From DASPRG01 sp963796125 (GTDB lineage Bacteria > Nitrospirota > Thermodesulfovibrionia > Thermodesulfovibrionales > SM23-35): DNA of 64,000 nt. The translations under genes and the position numbers were made by a program. The stretch covers positions 16,357 through 80,356 of the forward strand of contig CAWCKM010000024.1 of NCBI GenBank assembly GCA_963796125.1, in the 5' to 3' direction. The notes beneath the pieces are model-generated. The model had not been told where the DNA came from and did no database searches. It saw only the letters and a list, made by a program, of their open reading frames with translations. This document shows positions 38,320-47,912 of this stretch, piece by piece. The first letter of the stretch is position 1, and every line of letters starts with the position of its first letter.

Positions 38320-38392
38320 GTCATTCCCGCAAGCGGAGCGCGTCGGGAATCCTTCTGAAAGACCAGAAAGATTCCGGACAAGCCGGAATGAC
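38320..38392. repeat. Dispersed inverted repeat, family A (copy 1)
   Basis: GTCATTCCCGCAAGCGGAG ... CCGGAATGAC: ends are inverted copies of GTCATTCCGGC, with inner GGGAATCCTTCT/GAAAGATTCC also complementary. Relatives at 44408, 46490, 47044 and 48190. Lies between the convergent ends of gspC and gspD, where the hairpin RNA could help stop transcription. Confidence 0.75.
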
Positions 38393-38443
38393 AAAGTGAC
38401 GCCAATATTAAGACTTTACAGTAATTTTGATAACACCATTTGT

Positions 38444-40715
38444 TTAAGAGACACTACACTGAAGAAAAACCCAAAAACTGCAATTGTTATTCGAGTTATC
38501 GGGAAGAAGAATCGGAAGGTAAATTTTTCTCTCGTTCTCTCTTTTTAACCCTTTTATTAAATCTTCTCTCGTTATATCTCTCTTACCTCTCGTAAACCTG
38601 TCAACATAATCGGATGTCACATCCTTTGCCTCTTGCATGTTTCTCATAACATGAGGTGTAAGGAGTATGATCAGTTCATTCCTTATTGTCTTCATTTACT
38701 GTACTACCAAAGAGATAACCGAGTATGGGAATCTTGCTAAGAAAAGGTATACCGGCTCTATTCCTGGTAATGTCTTCTCTTATGAGGCCACCAATAATGA
38801 TTGTCTGGCCATCTTGTGCAACGAGATTCGTCTTGGCTTCTGTTTTATTTATGGCCTGGAAATCCTTGCCTGCTATCTGAACAGTGCTCACCAAGTGAAG
38901 AAATCTCCTGTGATATTTCGAGAGAAACCAGTCCGCTCTCATTTACCTGCGGCTTCACCTTCAGTATGATTCCTATGTCTTTGTATTGGACAGATGATGT
39001 AACCGACGCGTGTCGTAGTCGTCCGGTGTCAGTAATTGTTGAGGTTGCAATGGGAATCTGCTGAACCTACCTGAATGCTTGCTTCACGGTTGTCCGATAC
39101 AAGGATATGAGGAGATGCAAGAATCTTGACTTTATCCTCGGATGCAAGGGATTGAAGTAACAGCTTGGTCTTGCCAGCTTCATCAATCGCCGTGAATGTA
39201 AAATTTGAGCTGAAAGAGCGAGCATTAAGTTCTAAAGGACCCTCTCAGAGTAACAGTGTCATCATTTCCAAAGGGTTTCAGACCGCTTATTTTTATATCG
39301 TTTTGTATAACCCATTGCATTCCAAAATTAAGTTGTCTGTCAGTGTCACTGCGGCAACAAGTCGCCTCGATCACGACCTGTCTTGGGACAATGTCAATCT
39401 TCTTTATTGCCTCGGCTATCGTTGCATAATCCTCAGGCGTTGCAAGGATGATTATGGTATTTGTTATTTCATCAGCAAATATCTTTGTAACCTCAGAAAC
39501 GAGAGCTTCTCCTCCTACGGATTCTCCGGAGCGTGGAGACGGGCTTGGTGCGGTTACCGGAGCAGGTGTTGTTGTCCTTGGGGTTGTCGTAGGTTGTGTC
39601 GTTGGTGCTGGTGTTGCAGGTTTAGCTCCAAGGAAAATCTGCTGAAGCATGGCTCCAATATCCTTTGCCTTGCCGTTTTGAACAGGGTATACAAAGACTT
39701 GCGGTCTTGCCAACTTCAGCTTTTCGCTGTCAAAGATCTCCACAACCTGAAGCAGTCTTTTTACATTGGCATCGGTATCAGCGATTATGAGAAAGTTCGG
39801 GGGCACGTCAAGCACGACCCCCCCCTGCGAAAGCAACGGCGTAAGAATCTTGATGATCTCTGTTGAACTGATATATTGGAGCTGCACTACCTGAACAATA
39901 GCAACGCCTTTTAATTCAACTGCACCAGGGTCTCTTCCAAAACGGATAGGGGCCGGCTCTTTCGGTATATCAGTGATAGCTATTATCCTGTAAAGACCCT
40001 TTTCTTCGACAACGGCGATACCGTTCAGTCTGAGGATGATCTCCATAACAGAAAGCACGTCATCTTTGGGAATGGGTGTAGTTGTCCTGAAATTGACCCT
40101 TCCCTTGACTTTCGGGTCTACGATGTAATTGACTTTGAGCACTTCTCCAAAGATTGTCTGGATTACCTCATAGACGTCCGCATCATCGAAAAAGAAACTA
40201 ACATCTGCAGGTTTCCTTTCAGGTTTCGGCGGCGCTGGCTTAACAGGAACCTCCTCTTGAACTTCAGGGGGTTTTGCCTCTGACGGAGGTGGCACTGTTG
40301 GTTGGCCAGGAGCTTCACCTTTAACCTCAGGAGGCTTTACTTCTGCTGGCGGTGCAGACGGTATTGGTTGCCCAGGAGTTTCACCTTTAACTTCCGGAGG
40401 TTTTACTTCTGCTGGGGGTGTTGTGACCGGTGGGGTCGGAACGGATGGTGTTTGAGCCGGAACAGGTGGCGTTTGGGCTGGTGGCACTGTCTGAGCCGGA
40501 GGTATCCCTTTAATCTGTGGAGGCTGTGTTACAACCGGTGGGGTCTCAACCTCCTCTTCGTCTTCGCCTCCGTCTTCGTCCTCATCAGCCTGTGCAATTA
40601 GCATAGTGTTTTTGAATGCCAAATCAGGCTCTTGCCCGGTTGAGAGAGCTGAACTGATTGCTGGAATAAGACTGATTAAAGTAAGTATAAGGAAAAGGAA
40701 AAGGAGATCCCGCAA
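38444..40715 (-). CDS. gspD: Type II secretion outer-membrane secretin GspD (several frameshifts)
   Basis: Signal peptide (DLLFLFLILTLISLIPAISSALS), an acidic and Pro-rich segment, then N0 domain (VSFFFDDADVYEVIQTIFGEVLKVNYIVDPKVKGRVNFRT), N1-N3 with a Thr/Pro-rich insert, and the secretin domain. The uninterrupted 496 residues end near 39225; the rest (LLQSLASEDKVKILASPHILVSDNREASIQVG, QQIPIATSTIT, VQYKDIGIILKVKPQVNESGLVSLEI, AQDGQTIIIGGLI, IPFLSKIPILGYLFGS, RNELIILLTPHVM) is spread over four more segments, with breaks near 39237, 39062, 38905 and 38688, plus a pair of compensating indels near 39355. Total about 755 residues. Opposite orientation to the rest of the locus. Confidence 0.88.
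40258..40418 (-). repeat. Tandem repeat inside gspD encoding Pro-rich units
   Basis: Three degenerate units with a period of 63-66 bp encode PPAEVKPPEVKGE-PGQP (twice) and PPSEAKPPEVQEE. They lie between the signal peptide and the N0 domain, probably forming a flexible periplasmic spacer. Confidence 0.75.
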
Positions 40716-40885
40716 TCTCCTATGCCGTGGTTTTTCATTTAATGTTTAAGATAATGTATTTCCCTACCTATGTCAATAGAACTGAGCGCTTGAGATATTG
40801 GTTATCACGTGACATAATTAATACATTTTTTATAGCTTGAACCCGGAGATATACTTGACTTACTTGACTGAGAAAGGAAGGAGTA

Positions 40886-42348
40886 TTGGAACTCTATAGT
40901 CTCACGATTACAGAAGTCAGAGACCTGCTCGACAGAAAAGAGATATCTGTGCAAGACGTGGTCAGATCAATCTATGGGCGGATACGTGCTGTTGAGGATA
41001 AAGTGAAGGCCTTCGTCACACTAACGGAAGACATGGCAATGCAACTGTCTGATGAAATACAGCAACAACACAGAACAGGAAAACCTGAAGGCTCAATTAC
41101 TCCACGGTATACCTCTTGCCATCAAAGACAACATCTGTACAAAAGGGACTCTGACAACCTGTTCTTCGAAAATACTCTCCAATTTCATACCACCCTATGA
41201 AAGTACGGTGACATCACGACTGACCGAACAAGGATATATCCTTATCGGGAAGACAAACATGGACGAATTTGCCATGGGATCATCAACAGAAAATTCAGGT
41301 TTTTATGTCACACGAAACCCCTGGGATCTCGAGAGGATACCAGGGGGATCGAGCGGCGGCTCTGCAGCAGCAGTTGCCGCTGATGAATGTATCGCAGCTT
41401 TAGGCTCTGATACAGGTGGTTCCATACGACAGCCGGCTGCTTTCTGTGGTGTTGTTGGATTAAAGCCAACCTATGGAAGGGTATCCACGATATGGCCTTG
41501 TTGCCTTTGCATCATCCCTCGATCAGATAGGGACTCTCACAAAGACTGTAAAAGATTCTGCACAATTGATGAATGTCATATCAGGTCATGACCCTCTCGA
41601 CTCCACATCAGTTCCTCTCCCGGTGCCTGATTACACAGCAGCTCTTGGTCAGGATATCAAAGGAATAACATTTGGCGTGCCAAAGGAATATTTCATTGAA
41701 GGCATAGAAAAAGAAGTGGAAGCATCAGTCAGAGATGCAATCAGGAAACTTGAAGCCCTCGGTGCAATCCCTGTCGAGATATCTTTACCGCATACCGGCT
41801 ATGCTATCGCAGCATATTATATCCTTGCTACTTCAGAGGCTTCCTCCAACCTTGCACGCTACGACGGCGTTAAATACGGGTTCAGGGCAGAGGGAAAAGA
41901 TTTAATGGACATGTATATGAATACACGAGCAAAAGGGTTTGGTGCAGAAATAAAGAGAAGAATCATGCTCGGCACCTATGCTCTTTCATCCGGTTACTAT
42001 GAGGCTTATTACAAGAAGGCCCAGCAGGTCAGGACCCTGATAAAACAGGATTTTGAAAAGGCTTTTCAGAAAGTGGATATCATTGTTACACCCACATCTC
42101 CTACCGTTGCATTCAAGGCGGGCGAAAAAAGTGCTGATCCTCTCCAGATGTACCTGTCGGACATCTTCACGATTTCCGTAAATCTTGCCGGTGTTCCCGG
42201 AATTTCCGTGCCCTGCGGATTTACAGCAGAACATCTGCCCGTTGGTCTTCAATTAATAGGAAAACATTTCGAAGAGGAACTCCTTTTGAAGGTTGCATAC
42301 GCTTATGAACAGGCAACCGCCTGGCACAAGAGGAGACCAAACGTATGA
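40886..42348 (+). CDS. gatA: Glutamyl-tRNA(Gln)/aspartyl-tRNA(Asn) amidotransferase subunit A (two frameshifts)
   Basis: Amidase subunit of the GatCAB complex. TTG start behind GGAAGGAG. Pieces: N-terminus to about 41085; then LHGIPLAIKDNICTKG (catalytic Lys), GGSSGGSAAAVAA and GSDTGGSIRQPAAFCGVVGLKPTYGRVS (cis-Ser and nucleophile Ser); then YGLVAFASSLDQIGTL to the end. Single surplus bases near 41090 and 41487 break the frame. Joined length about 486, normal. Overlaps gatB by 4 bp; gatC is not adjacent. Confidence 0.94.
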
Positions 42349-43802
42349 AATACGAAACAGTAATAGGTCTTGAGGTTCACGCCCAGATGCTCACAGACAC
42401 AAAGATATTCTGCCGCTGTTCTGCAAAATTCGGCTCAGAGCCGAATACCCGGACATGCCCTGTTTGCATCGGGATGCCCGGTGTGTTGCCTGTCCTAAAT
42501 AAAAAGGCACTTGAGTATACCATCAAGACAGGACTCGCTATGAACTGTAAGATTTCTCCTTACAGCAGGTTCGCCAGAAAAAATTACTTCTATCCTGATC
42601 TCCCGAAGGGCTACCAGATCAGCCAGTATGAACTTCCGGTCTGTGAGCAGGGACATATAGAGATTGTTATTGATGATACCGTAAAGAAAATCGGAATCAC
42701 CAGGATCCATATGGAAGAGGATGCAGGGAAAAACATTCATGAATCCGCTCTGCTAAAGGCAGGCGGAGGAAATTACAGTTTTGTGGATCTGAACAGGGCA
42801 GGCGTTCCTCTCATGGAAATAGTCTCAGAGCCTGATATCAGGAGCTCCGGGGAGGCTGTCGAGTATATGAAAAAACTCAGAGCAATCCTCCGGTATCTTG
42901 GGGTCTGCGATGGGAATATGGAACAGGGATCCCTGAGGTGTGATGCGAATGTATCGGTAAGACCTGCCGAACAAAAGGAGCTTGGAGTTAAAACAGAGAT
43001 CAAGAATCTCAATTCCTTCAAGTTTGTTGAGAAGGCACTCGAATATGAGATCGAACGGCAAAAGAGGATACTAAAAGAAGGTGGGAAAATCATACAGGAA
43101 ACAAGGCTCTGGAACACAGAGAGAGGGATAACAGAATCCATGCGGACCAAAGAGGAGGCCCATGACTACCGGTATTTCCCTGAACCTGACCTTGTTCCTA
43201 TCATGGTAGACCAGCAATGGGTGGGTGAGATTGCAAAGTCCCTGCCGGAGCTACCTGATGCAAAGAGAGAACGATTTGTCGCTGAATACGGCCTTCCAAA
43301 ATATGACGCTGACCTGCTGACATCAGAAAAGTCTCTTGCTGATTGGTTTGAGGAGGCAGTCCGATTTGGAGGACAGCCTAAGGCTGTCTCGAACTGGATC
43401 ATGGTTGAACTGATGAGACTATTGAAAGAGGAGAATAGAGTGATCGAAGAGTGTCCGTTGAAACCGAAACAGCTCACTGACATGCTGAGGCTCATCGACA
43501 AAGGCACCATCAGCGGAAAGATAGCAAAGACCGTTTTTGAGGAGATGTACAAGACCGGGAAGGATGCAGAAACTATAGTAAAAGAAAAGGGCCTTGTGCA
43601 GATCAGTGATGCAGGTGAAATTGAAAAGATTGTTGATGATGTTATTGCAAGGAATCCAAAAGAAGCTGAACGGTACAAAGCAGGCGAAGAAAAACTCCTC
43701 GGCTTTTTCGTCGGTCACGTCATGAAACTGACAAAAGGCAAAGCTAACCCCCAGATGGTCAATGAGTTGTTGAAGAAGAAACTCATTGATCCCCATCCTT
43801 GA
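42345..43802 (+). CDS. gatB: Glutamyl-tRNA(Gln)/aspartyl-tRNA(Asn) amidotransferase subunit B
   Basis: tRNA-recognising kinase-like subunit; 485 residues, intact. ETVIGLEVHAQMLTDTKIFCRCS, the CPVCIGMPGVLPVLNKKA zinc region, YFYPDLPKGYQISQYE, and DLNRAGVPLMEIVSEPD; C-terminal GatB/YqeY domain with KANPQMVNELLKKKL. With GatA it makes Gln-tRNA(Gln) or Asn-tRNA(Asn) by transamidation. Confidence 0.97.
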   Translation: MKYETVIGLEVHAQMLTDTKIFCRCSAKFGSEPNTRTCPVCIGMPGVLPVLNKKALEYTIKTGLAMNCKISPYSRFARKNYFYPDLPKGYQISQYELPVCEQGHIEIVIDDTVKKIGITRIHMEEDAGKNIHESALLKAGGGNYSFVDLNRAGVPLMEIVSEPDIRSSGEAVEYMKKLRAILRYLGVCDGNMEQGSLRCDANVSVRPAEQKELGVKTEIKNLNSFKFVEKALEYEIERQKRILKEGGKIIQETRLWNTERGITESMRTKEEAHDYRYFPEPDLVPIMVDQQWVGEIAKSLPELPDAKRERFVAEYGLPKYDADLLTSEKSLADWFEEAVRFGGQPKAVSNWIMVELMRLLKEENRVIEECPLKPKQLTDMLRLIDKGTISGKIAKTVFEEMYKTGKDAETIVKEKGLVQISDAGEIEKIVDDVIARNPKEAERYKAGEEKLLGFFVGHVMKLTKGKANPQMVNELLKKKLIDPHP

Positions 43803-43890
43803 TTTTATATCTCCCTTTTCATTAATCTAATCTTAATTAATCTAATAACGATTAATGTTGTCTTGATTGTCATTGGCACAAAACTGCCCA

Positions 43891-43978
43891 TCTTTGGAAA
43901 AGAGGGGTGAGGGGAGATTTCATGGAGAATAGATTTATTCTAAAAATCCCCCTCAATCCCCCTTTGCCAAAGGGGGAA
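43891..43978. repeat. Dispersed inverted-repeat element, family B (copy 2)
   Basis: Left arm TCTTTGGAAAAGAGGGGTG then AGGGGAGATTT; right arm AAAATCCCCCTCAATCCCCC then TTTGCCAAAGGGGG. The arms face each other around about 20 bp. It shares sequence with the elements at 26342 and 47736. The 423-bp gap between gatB and tRNA-Ser holds this element, a short hairpin (43992-44014) and the element at 44083, but no gene. Confidence 0.7.
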
Positions 43979-44082
43979 GACACATGGAAGGTTCCGCATC
44001 AAGTGCGGAATGACAGAGATGGCAATCCGACAGGCTACGGGATATGAAGTAAAGCAAAATATGTCGCTTTTATGATAAAAAT

Positions 44083-44186
44083 GTCATTGCGAGTCGAGCA
44101 GCGGAAACAGCGAGATCTCGCCTTTGCGGATTCGAACAAAAAGATCTGCTCACAGAGTCGAAACGCACCCTTGGTGTCGCAATGAC
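44083..44186. repeat. GTCATTGCGAG-type inverted repeat element
   Basis: About 104 bp bounded by GTCATTGCGAGTCGAGCAG and CACCCTTGGTGTCGCAATGAC. The termini GTCATTGCGA/TCGCAATGAC are near-perfect inverted repeats, and the interior pairs in part (GAGATCTCGC; AGATCTGCTC). Resembles small non-autonomous repeats of many bacterial genomes; related in its GTCATT ends to family A. Confidence 0.7.
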
Positions 44187-44225
44187 AGAAAATGCAAGCG
44201 TAGACTTAAGGAATCCGTATATTGT

Positions 44226-44320
44226 GGAGAGATGTCCGAGAGGCTGAAGGAGCACGACTGGAAATCGTGTGTGGGGTCTTAAAAACCTTACCGAGGGTTC
44301 AAATCCCTCTCTCTCCGCCA
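44226..44320 (+). tRNA. tRNA-Ser (anticodon GGA)
   Basis: 95 nt with encoded CCA. Acceptor stem GGAGAGA/TCTCTCC, anticodon stem CACGA/TCGTG with loop CTGGAAA, giving anticodon GGA (serine UCC/UCU). A long variable arm (GTGGGGTCTTAAAAACCTTAC region) and the T loop GGTTCAAATC are present, as expected for a class II tRNA. Confidence 0.96.
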
Positions 44321-44407
44321 TTGAATGACGGTTAAAAGTTATGAGCCTTTGGCTCACGAAGAGATATGAAAATTGTCCAAACGATATTTGCATACGCTAA
44401 CAAAGCT

Positions 44408-44465
44408 GTCATTCCCGCTTGTCGGGAATCCTTCTTCAGAAAGATTCTGGACAAGCCAGAATGAC
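44408..44465. repeat. Dispersed inverted repeat, family A (copy 2)
   Basis: GTCATTCCCGCTTGTCGGG ... GACAAGCCAGAATGAC. Inner AATCCTTCTT/AGAAAGATTC also pairs. Located between tRNA-Ser and the SRP RNA. Confidence 0.75.
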
Positions 44466-44495
44466 ATTTTCGGGATATGTTAATCACTGATTTGC

Positions 44496-44606
44496 GCAGC
44501 CAGGGAAGGGCACTATGCAACAGATTGGTGTGAAGCCCGTTAGGTCCGGAAGGAAGCAGCGGTAAGCATTTTATCTGTGTGACGTAGGAGGTCTTTTCCT
44601 GGCTGC
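44496..44606 (+). ncRNA. ffs: Signal recognition particle RNA, small bacterial type (4.5S)
   Basis: About 111 nt. The outer stem GCAGCCAGGGAA pairs with TTTTCCTGGCTGC, and the hallmark apical domain AGGTCCGGAAGGAAGCAGCGG forms the GGAA tetraloop and the Ffh-binding asymmetric loop. Flanked by tRNA-Ser and dnaX, a linkage also known from other bacteria. Confidence 0.96.
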
Positions 44607-44725
44607 CAAAAAAATAATAATTCAGGATTCGAGGATTTTGGAGAGTTTAAGGCTCGACCCCTTGATCCCTCGACCCCTTGATTCCTTATCAACAATTAAT
44701 TGCAAAAAGCAAAAAACAATAACCA

Positions 44726-46435
44726 ATGAGCTATTTAGGACTGGCAAGAAAATGGAGACCTCAGGGGTTTAATGACCTCATCGGTCAGGAACCCATCATA
44801 CGAATTCTTAAAAATTCAATAGTTCAGGAAAAGATTGCACATGCCTATCTCTTCTCAGGACCAAGAGGTGTAGGGAAAACCTCAATGGCACGGATACTCG
44901 CAAAGGCGCTGAACTGCAAAGACGGTCCGACAGCAAATCCATGCGGCCAGTGTCCATCATGTTTGTCAGTAACAGATGGTTCTTCCATGGACGTGATGGA
45001 AATAGACGGTGCATCGAACAACAGTGTCAACGACATTCGTGACCTCAGGGAAAGAGTAAAATATGCACCCTCTGGAGGAAGATACAAAGTCTATATCATT
45101 GACGAATCGCATATGCTTTCCGATGCCGCATTCAATGCCCTCCTGAAAACCCTTGAAGAACCACCGCCTCACGTTGTTTTCGTCCTCGCGACAACAGCTC
45201 CAAAAAAGATTCCTTCAACAGTACTTTCCCGCTGTCAACATCTCCCCTTCAGGAGAATCTCCAGCCAGGAGATAAAAGAGAGACTGAAAAAGATATCTCT
45301 TGCCGAGAACATAAATGTCTCCGGACCTGCTCTGGAACTGATTGCAAGGGCTGCTGACGGGAGCCTCCGTGATTCACTCACCATCCTGGATCAGATCTCA
45401 TCTTTCTCATCTGACATAACAGAGTCTGATGTGAAAGACCTCCTCGGGATAACAGACTTTGGACTCCTTTCCCAGATCTCATTGGCTCTTATCGAGGGAA
45501 AGAGGGAAGAAATACTGAAGATGATAGGTAATCTCGTTGAGCAGGGTACTGACATTAAATCCTTTGTAAAAGAGTTCGTTCAGTTCCTCAGAGATCTGTT
45601 GGTAGCGAGTGTCATAAAAAGACCGGAGGAAGTGCTCGATGTTGGGAAAGATGAGATGGATACGATAAAGAATATCGTGAGCAGAACTTCTGAAGACCAG
45701 CTCACCCTTCTTCTGTCAGAAATACTGAAGGCAGAGATTGATGTGAAAAATGCTTCAGCGCCACGGCTTGCCCTCGAGATGTCTCTGATCAAGGCAAGCT
45801 TCCTGAGCAGCATGCGCCCCCTGAAAGAACTCCTGAAAGACATAGAATCATATACAAAAGAGGCTCCGTCCGCAATCAACAAAGCTATAACCACTGAAAC
45901 AAAGCATGATAAGGGTCATGCTGAACTCGCTTCAACATCCGGTGAGACCCTGAATCCCGAAGCGAGTCTAAGCGAAGAGTCACTCCGACAAGTTCAGGAT
46001 AAGATCCAGGATGACAAAAAAAAAGTGTCACCTGAACCTGAAGCCGAAGAAGAGAATTTCTGGGAAAGGGCTATCAAGAAGATGGAGACACCTCTTGCCA
46101 CTAAACTTTCGCTGGCTCAATATAAACTGACAGGCGAAGAGCTGCAGATTATCCTGAATGGAGGCAATTCGGTCTTTGCAGACTCCATCAAAAAAAATCT
46201 GGGATTGCTCGAAAAGATATTTTCGGAAGAAATCGGGACAACGGTCAGGATAAAAATAGAGACGGTAAAAGAAAAGAGAGTAACGAAAAAAGAACTTAAG
46301 GAAAGAGTGATGGGAGAGCCGATTATCAAAGAGGCTATTGAACTCTTTGAGGGAAGGATTACGGATGTAATTCCGATAACAGAAGACAGAAAGCAGAATA
46401 CAGAGGAGGGAATAAAGCAAAATTCTAATACTTAA
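44726..46435 (+). CDS. dnaX: DNA polymerase III subunit gamma/tau
   Basis: Clamp-loader ATPase, 569 residues. Starts SYLGLARKWRPQGFNDLIGQE; Walker A GPRGVGKTSMARILAKALNC, zinc ligands in CKDGPTANPCGQCPSC, DESHML Walker B, SRC sensor STVLSRCQHLPFRRI. Domain III to about 370, then a charged linker and a tau-like C-terminus. No A-rich slippery run of the E. coli type is obvious near the domain III end, though a run of 9 A occurs near 46017. Confidence 0.96.
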   Translation: MSYLGLARKWRPQGFNDLIGQEPIIRILKNSIVQEKIAHAYLFSGPRGVGKTSMARILAKALNCKDGPTANPCGQCPSCLSVTDGSSMDVMEIDGASNNSVNDIRDLRERVKYAPSGGRYKVYIIDESHMLSDAAFNALLKTLEEPPPHVVFVLATTAPKKIPSTVLSRCQHLPFRRISSQEIKERLKKISLAENINVSGPALELIARAADGSLRDSLTILDQISSFSSDITESDVKDLLGITDFGLLSQISLALIEGKREEILKMIGNLVEQGTDIKSFVKEFVQFLRDLLVASVIKRPEEVLDVGKDEMDTIKNIVSRTSEDQLTLLLSEILKAEIDVKNASAPRLALEMSLIKASFLSSMRPLKELLKDIESYTKEAPSAINKAITTETKHDKGHAELASTSGETLNPEASLSEESLRQVQDKIQDDKKKVSPEPEAEEENFWERAIKKMETPLATKLSLAQYKLTGEELQIILNGGNSVFADSIKKNLGLLEKIFSEEIGTTVRIKIETVKEKRVTKKELKERVMGEPIIKEAIELFEGRITDVIPITEDRKQNTEEGIKQNSNT

Positions 46436-46489
46436 ACAATGTAAGAACCCTGCAGCAGAGACGCAGGCTCAGAAATTGATATGTTCAGA

Positions 46490-46553
46490 GTCATCGCTTG
46501 TCGGGAATCCTTCGACTTGTTTGGGATCGAAGAAAGATTCTCAAGCGAATGAC
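46490..46553. repeat. Dispersed inverted repeat, family A (copy 3)
   Basis: GTCATCGCTTGTCGGGAATCC ... AGATTCTCAAGCGAATGAC. Diverged relative of the other family A elements, placed between dnaX and ybaB. Confidence 0.65.
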
Positions 46554-46660
46554 AAATGACTAGGACCCGTGAAATTTACATATTAACCTTGACTGTATTT
46601 TGAATTTGTTTAGGATTTGGATTTCAAATTTAGGATTTGTTATAAAACAGGGAGGTTAAG

Positions 46661-47002
46661 ATGTCGAAAAAGATGTTTGGCAATATAATGCGTGAAGCAC
46701 AGAAACTGCAAGCCGAAATGATGAGAATGCAGGAAGAGGCAAAGACAAAGACCGTTGAGGCAACTGCAGGTGGCGGCATGGTCACCGCGGTTGCAAACGG
46801 TGCAGGCGAGCTCATATCCCTCAAGATCGAGAAGGACGTTGTGAATCCTGATGACGTTGAGATGCTCCAGGACCTCGTCATTGCAGCAGCAAATGAAGCT
46901 TTGCGCCGTGCCCATGAAATGGTCAACAGCGAGATGTCGAAACTGACAGGTGGGCTGCAGCTTCCGGGACTTGGCGGATTAGGGGATATCTTTGGGAAAT
47001 AG
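46661..47002 (+). CDS. ybaB: YbaB/EbfC family nucleoid-associated protein
   Basis: Small dimeric DNA-binding protein, 113 residues: long N-terminal helix (IMREAQKLQAEMMRMQEEAKTKTVEATAGGGMVTAVANGAGELISLKIEKDVVNPDDVEMLQDLVIAAANEA), Gly-rich C-terminus. The dnaX-ybaB-recR order is widely conserved. Confidence 0.96.
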   Translation: MSKKMFGNIMREAQKLQAEMMRMQEEAKTKTVEATAGGGMVTAVANGAGELISLKIEKDVVNPDDVEMLQDLVIAAANEALRRAHEMVNSEMSKLTGGLQLPGLGGLGDIFGK

Positions 47003-47043
47003 AATCCAAATCAGGCGAATTCATATTTCAAATAAGCGGCCTC

Positions 47044-47110
47044 GTCATTCCCGCGGAAGCGGGGATCCAGAAAATCAAAAATACTGGATTCCTGTTTTCA
47101 CAGGAATGAC
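47044..47110. repeat. Dispersed inverted repeat, family A (copy 4)
   Basis: GTCATTCCCGCGGAAGCGGG ... TTTTCACAGGAATGAC with inner ATCCAGAA and TACTGGAT complementary. Between ybaB and recR. Confidence 0.7.
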
Positions 47111-47134
47111 TAATTGTTAGGATTTGTCACTCGG

Positions 47135-47728
47135 ATGACACAAGGAATCATAGAAAACCTGATTATAGAGCTCATGAAGCTCCCTGGCATAGGGAGAAAA
47201 ACCGCCCAGAGACTTGCATTCTTTATACTCTCAATGCCCGGGGAAGATGCAAAAGGAATCTCCAGGGCAATAAATGAAGTCAAAGAAAAGGCAAGATTCT
47301 GCAGTGAATGTTTCAATATCACTGATATGGATGTTTGCAGTATATGCAGCGACAACTCAAGAGACCGGAGGAAGCTTTGCGTTGTAGAGGAACCGAGTAA
47401 CATCGTTGTTATTGAGAGGACAGGAAGTTTTAAAGGACTCTACCATGTACTCCTCGGTGCCCTTTCTCCAATAGACGGCATGACCCCTGAGAAACTAAAG
47501 ATTAAAGAACTCGAGGGAAGGTTGAGAAAAGATGAGATAAAGGAAGTCATCCTTGCAACGAATCCGAACACCAGGGGTGAGATGACCGCCCAGTATGTCA
47601 GGGAGCGTTTAAAACCCTTCCATGTCAAAGTCACCCGAATCGCCTATGGTCTGCCTATGGGCGGGGATATCGAGTTTGCAGATGAGGTGACACTCAGTAA
47701 GGCCCTTGATGGGAGAAGGGAGATGTAG
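47135..47728 (+). CDS. recR: Recombination mediator protein RecR
   Basis: Loads RecA with RecO/RecF at gaps. From the ATG at 47135 it has 197 residues (a TTG at 47114 is also open but reads repeat sequence). Helix-hairpin-helix KLPGIGRKTAQRLAFFIL, C4 zinc finger CSECFNITDMDVCSIC, Toprim domain LCVVEEPSNIVVIERTGSFKGLYHVLLGALSPIDG and the Walker-like C-terminus VTRIAYGLPMGGDIEFADEVTLSKAL. Confidence 0.96.
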   Translation: MTQGIIENLIIELMKLPGIGRKTAQRLAFFILSMPGEDAKGISRAINEVKEKARFCSECFNITDMDVCSICSDNSRDRRKLCVVEEPSNIVVIERTGSFKGLYHVLLGALSPIDGMTPEKLKIKELEGRLRKDEIKEVILATNPNTRGEMTAQYVRERLKPFHVKVTRIAYGLPMGGDIEFADEVTLSKALDGRREM

Positions 47729-47735
47729 ATAATTA

Positions 47736-47876
47736 CCTCCCCTTTGGAAAAGGGGGTGAGGGGGGGTTTAAAAGGAAAGATGCTACTACGTTACACCGCA
47801 GGCTGATCTTGAAAGAATATGGGGGTATTTGTGATTCTTGAAATCTCCCCTGTCCCCTCTTTTCCAAAGAGGGGTC
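47736..47876. repeat. Dispersed inverted-repeat element, family B (copy 3)
   Basis: Left arm CCTCCCCTTTGGAAAAGGGGG with TGAGGGGGGG, right arm from 47841 AAATCTCCCCTGTCCCCTC with TTTTCCAAAGAGGGG. Between the arms about 75 bp without coding sense. Same pattern as 26342-26426 and 43891-43978. Confidence 0.7.
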
Positions 47877-47912
47877 TCACAGAAAAGTCTGAAGAATCCA
47901 AAATTTTAAACC

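Noticed and set aside
39165..39866. 233-codon plus-strand open frame
   Set aside because: Antisense to gspD, composition follows the secretin codons in reverse; no domain and no ribosome-binding site.
43871..43888. Second sigma-54 promoter (TGGCACAAAACTGCC)
   Set aside because: GG-GC spacing is 11 rather than 12, TTGC is replaced by CTGC, and no gene follows in the right distance.
46010..46030. dnaX programmed frameshift at the A run near 46017
   Set aside because: The A run lies far into the C-terminal linker, without the GC-rich stem and stop in the alternative frame that would be needed to make a gamma form; not enough to claim it.
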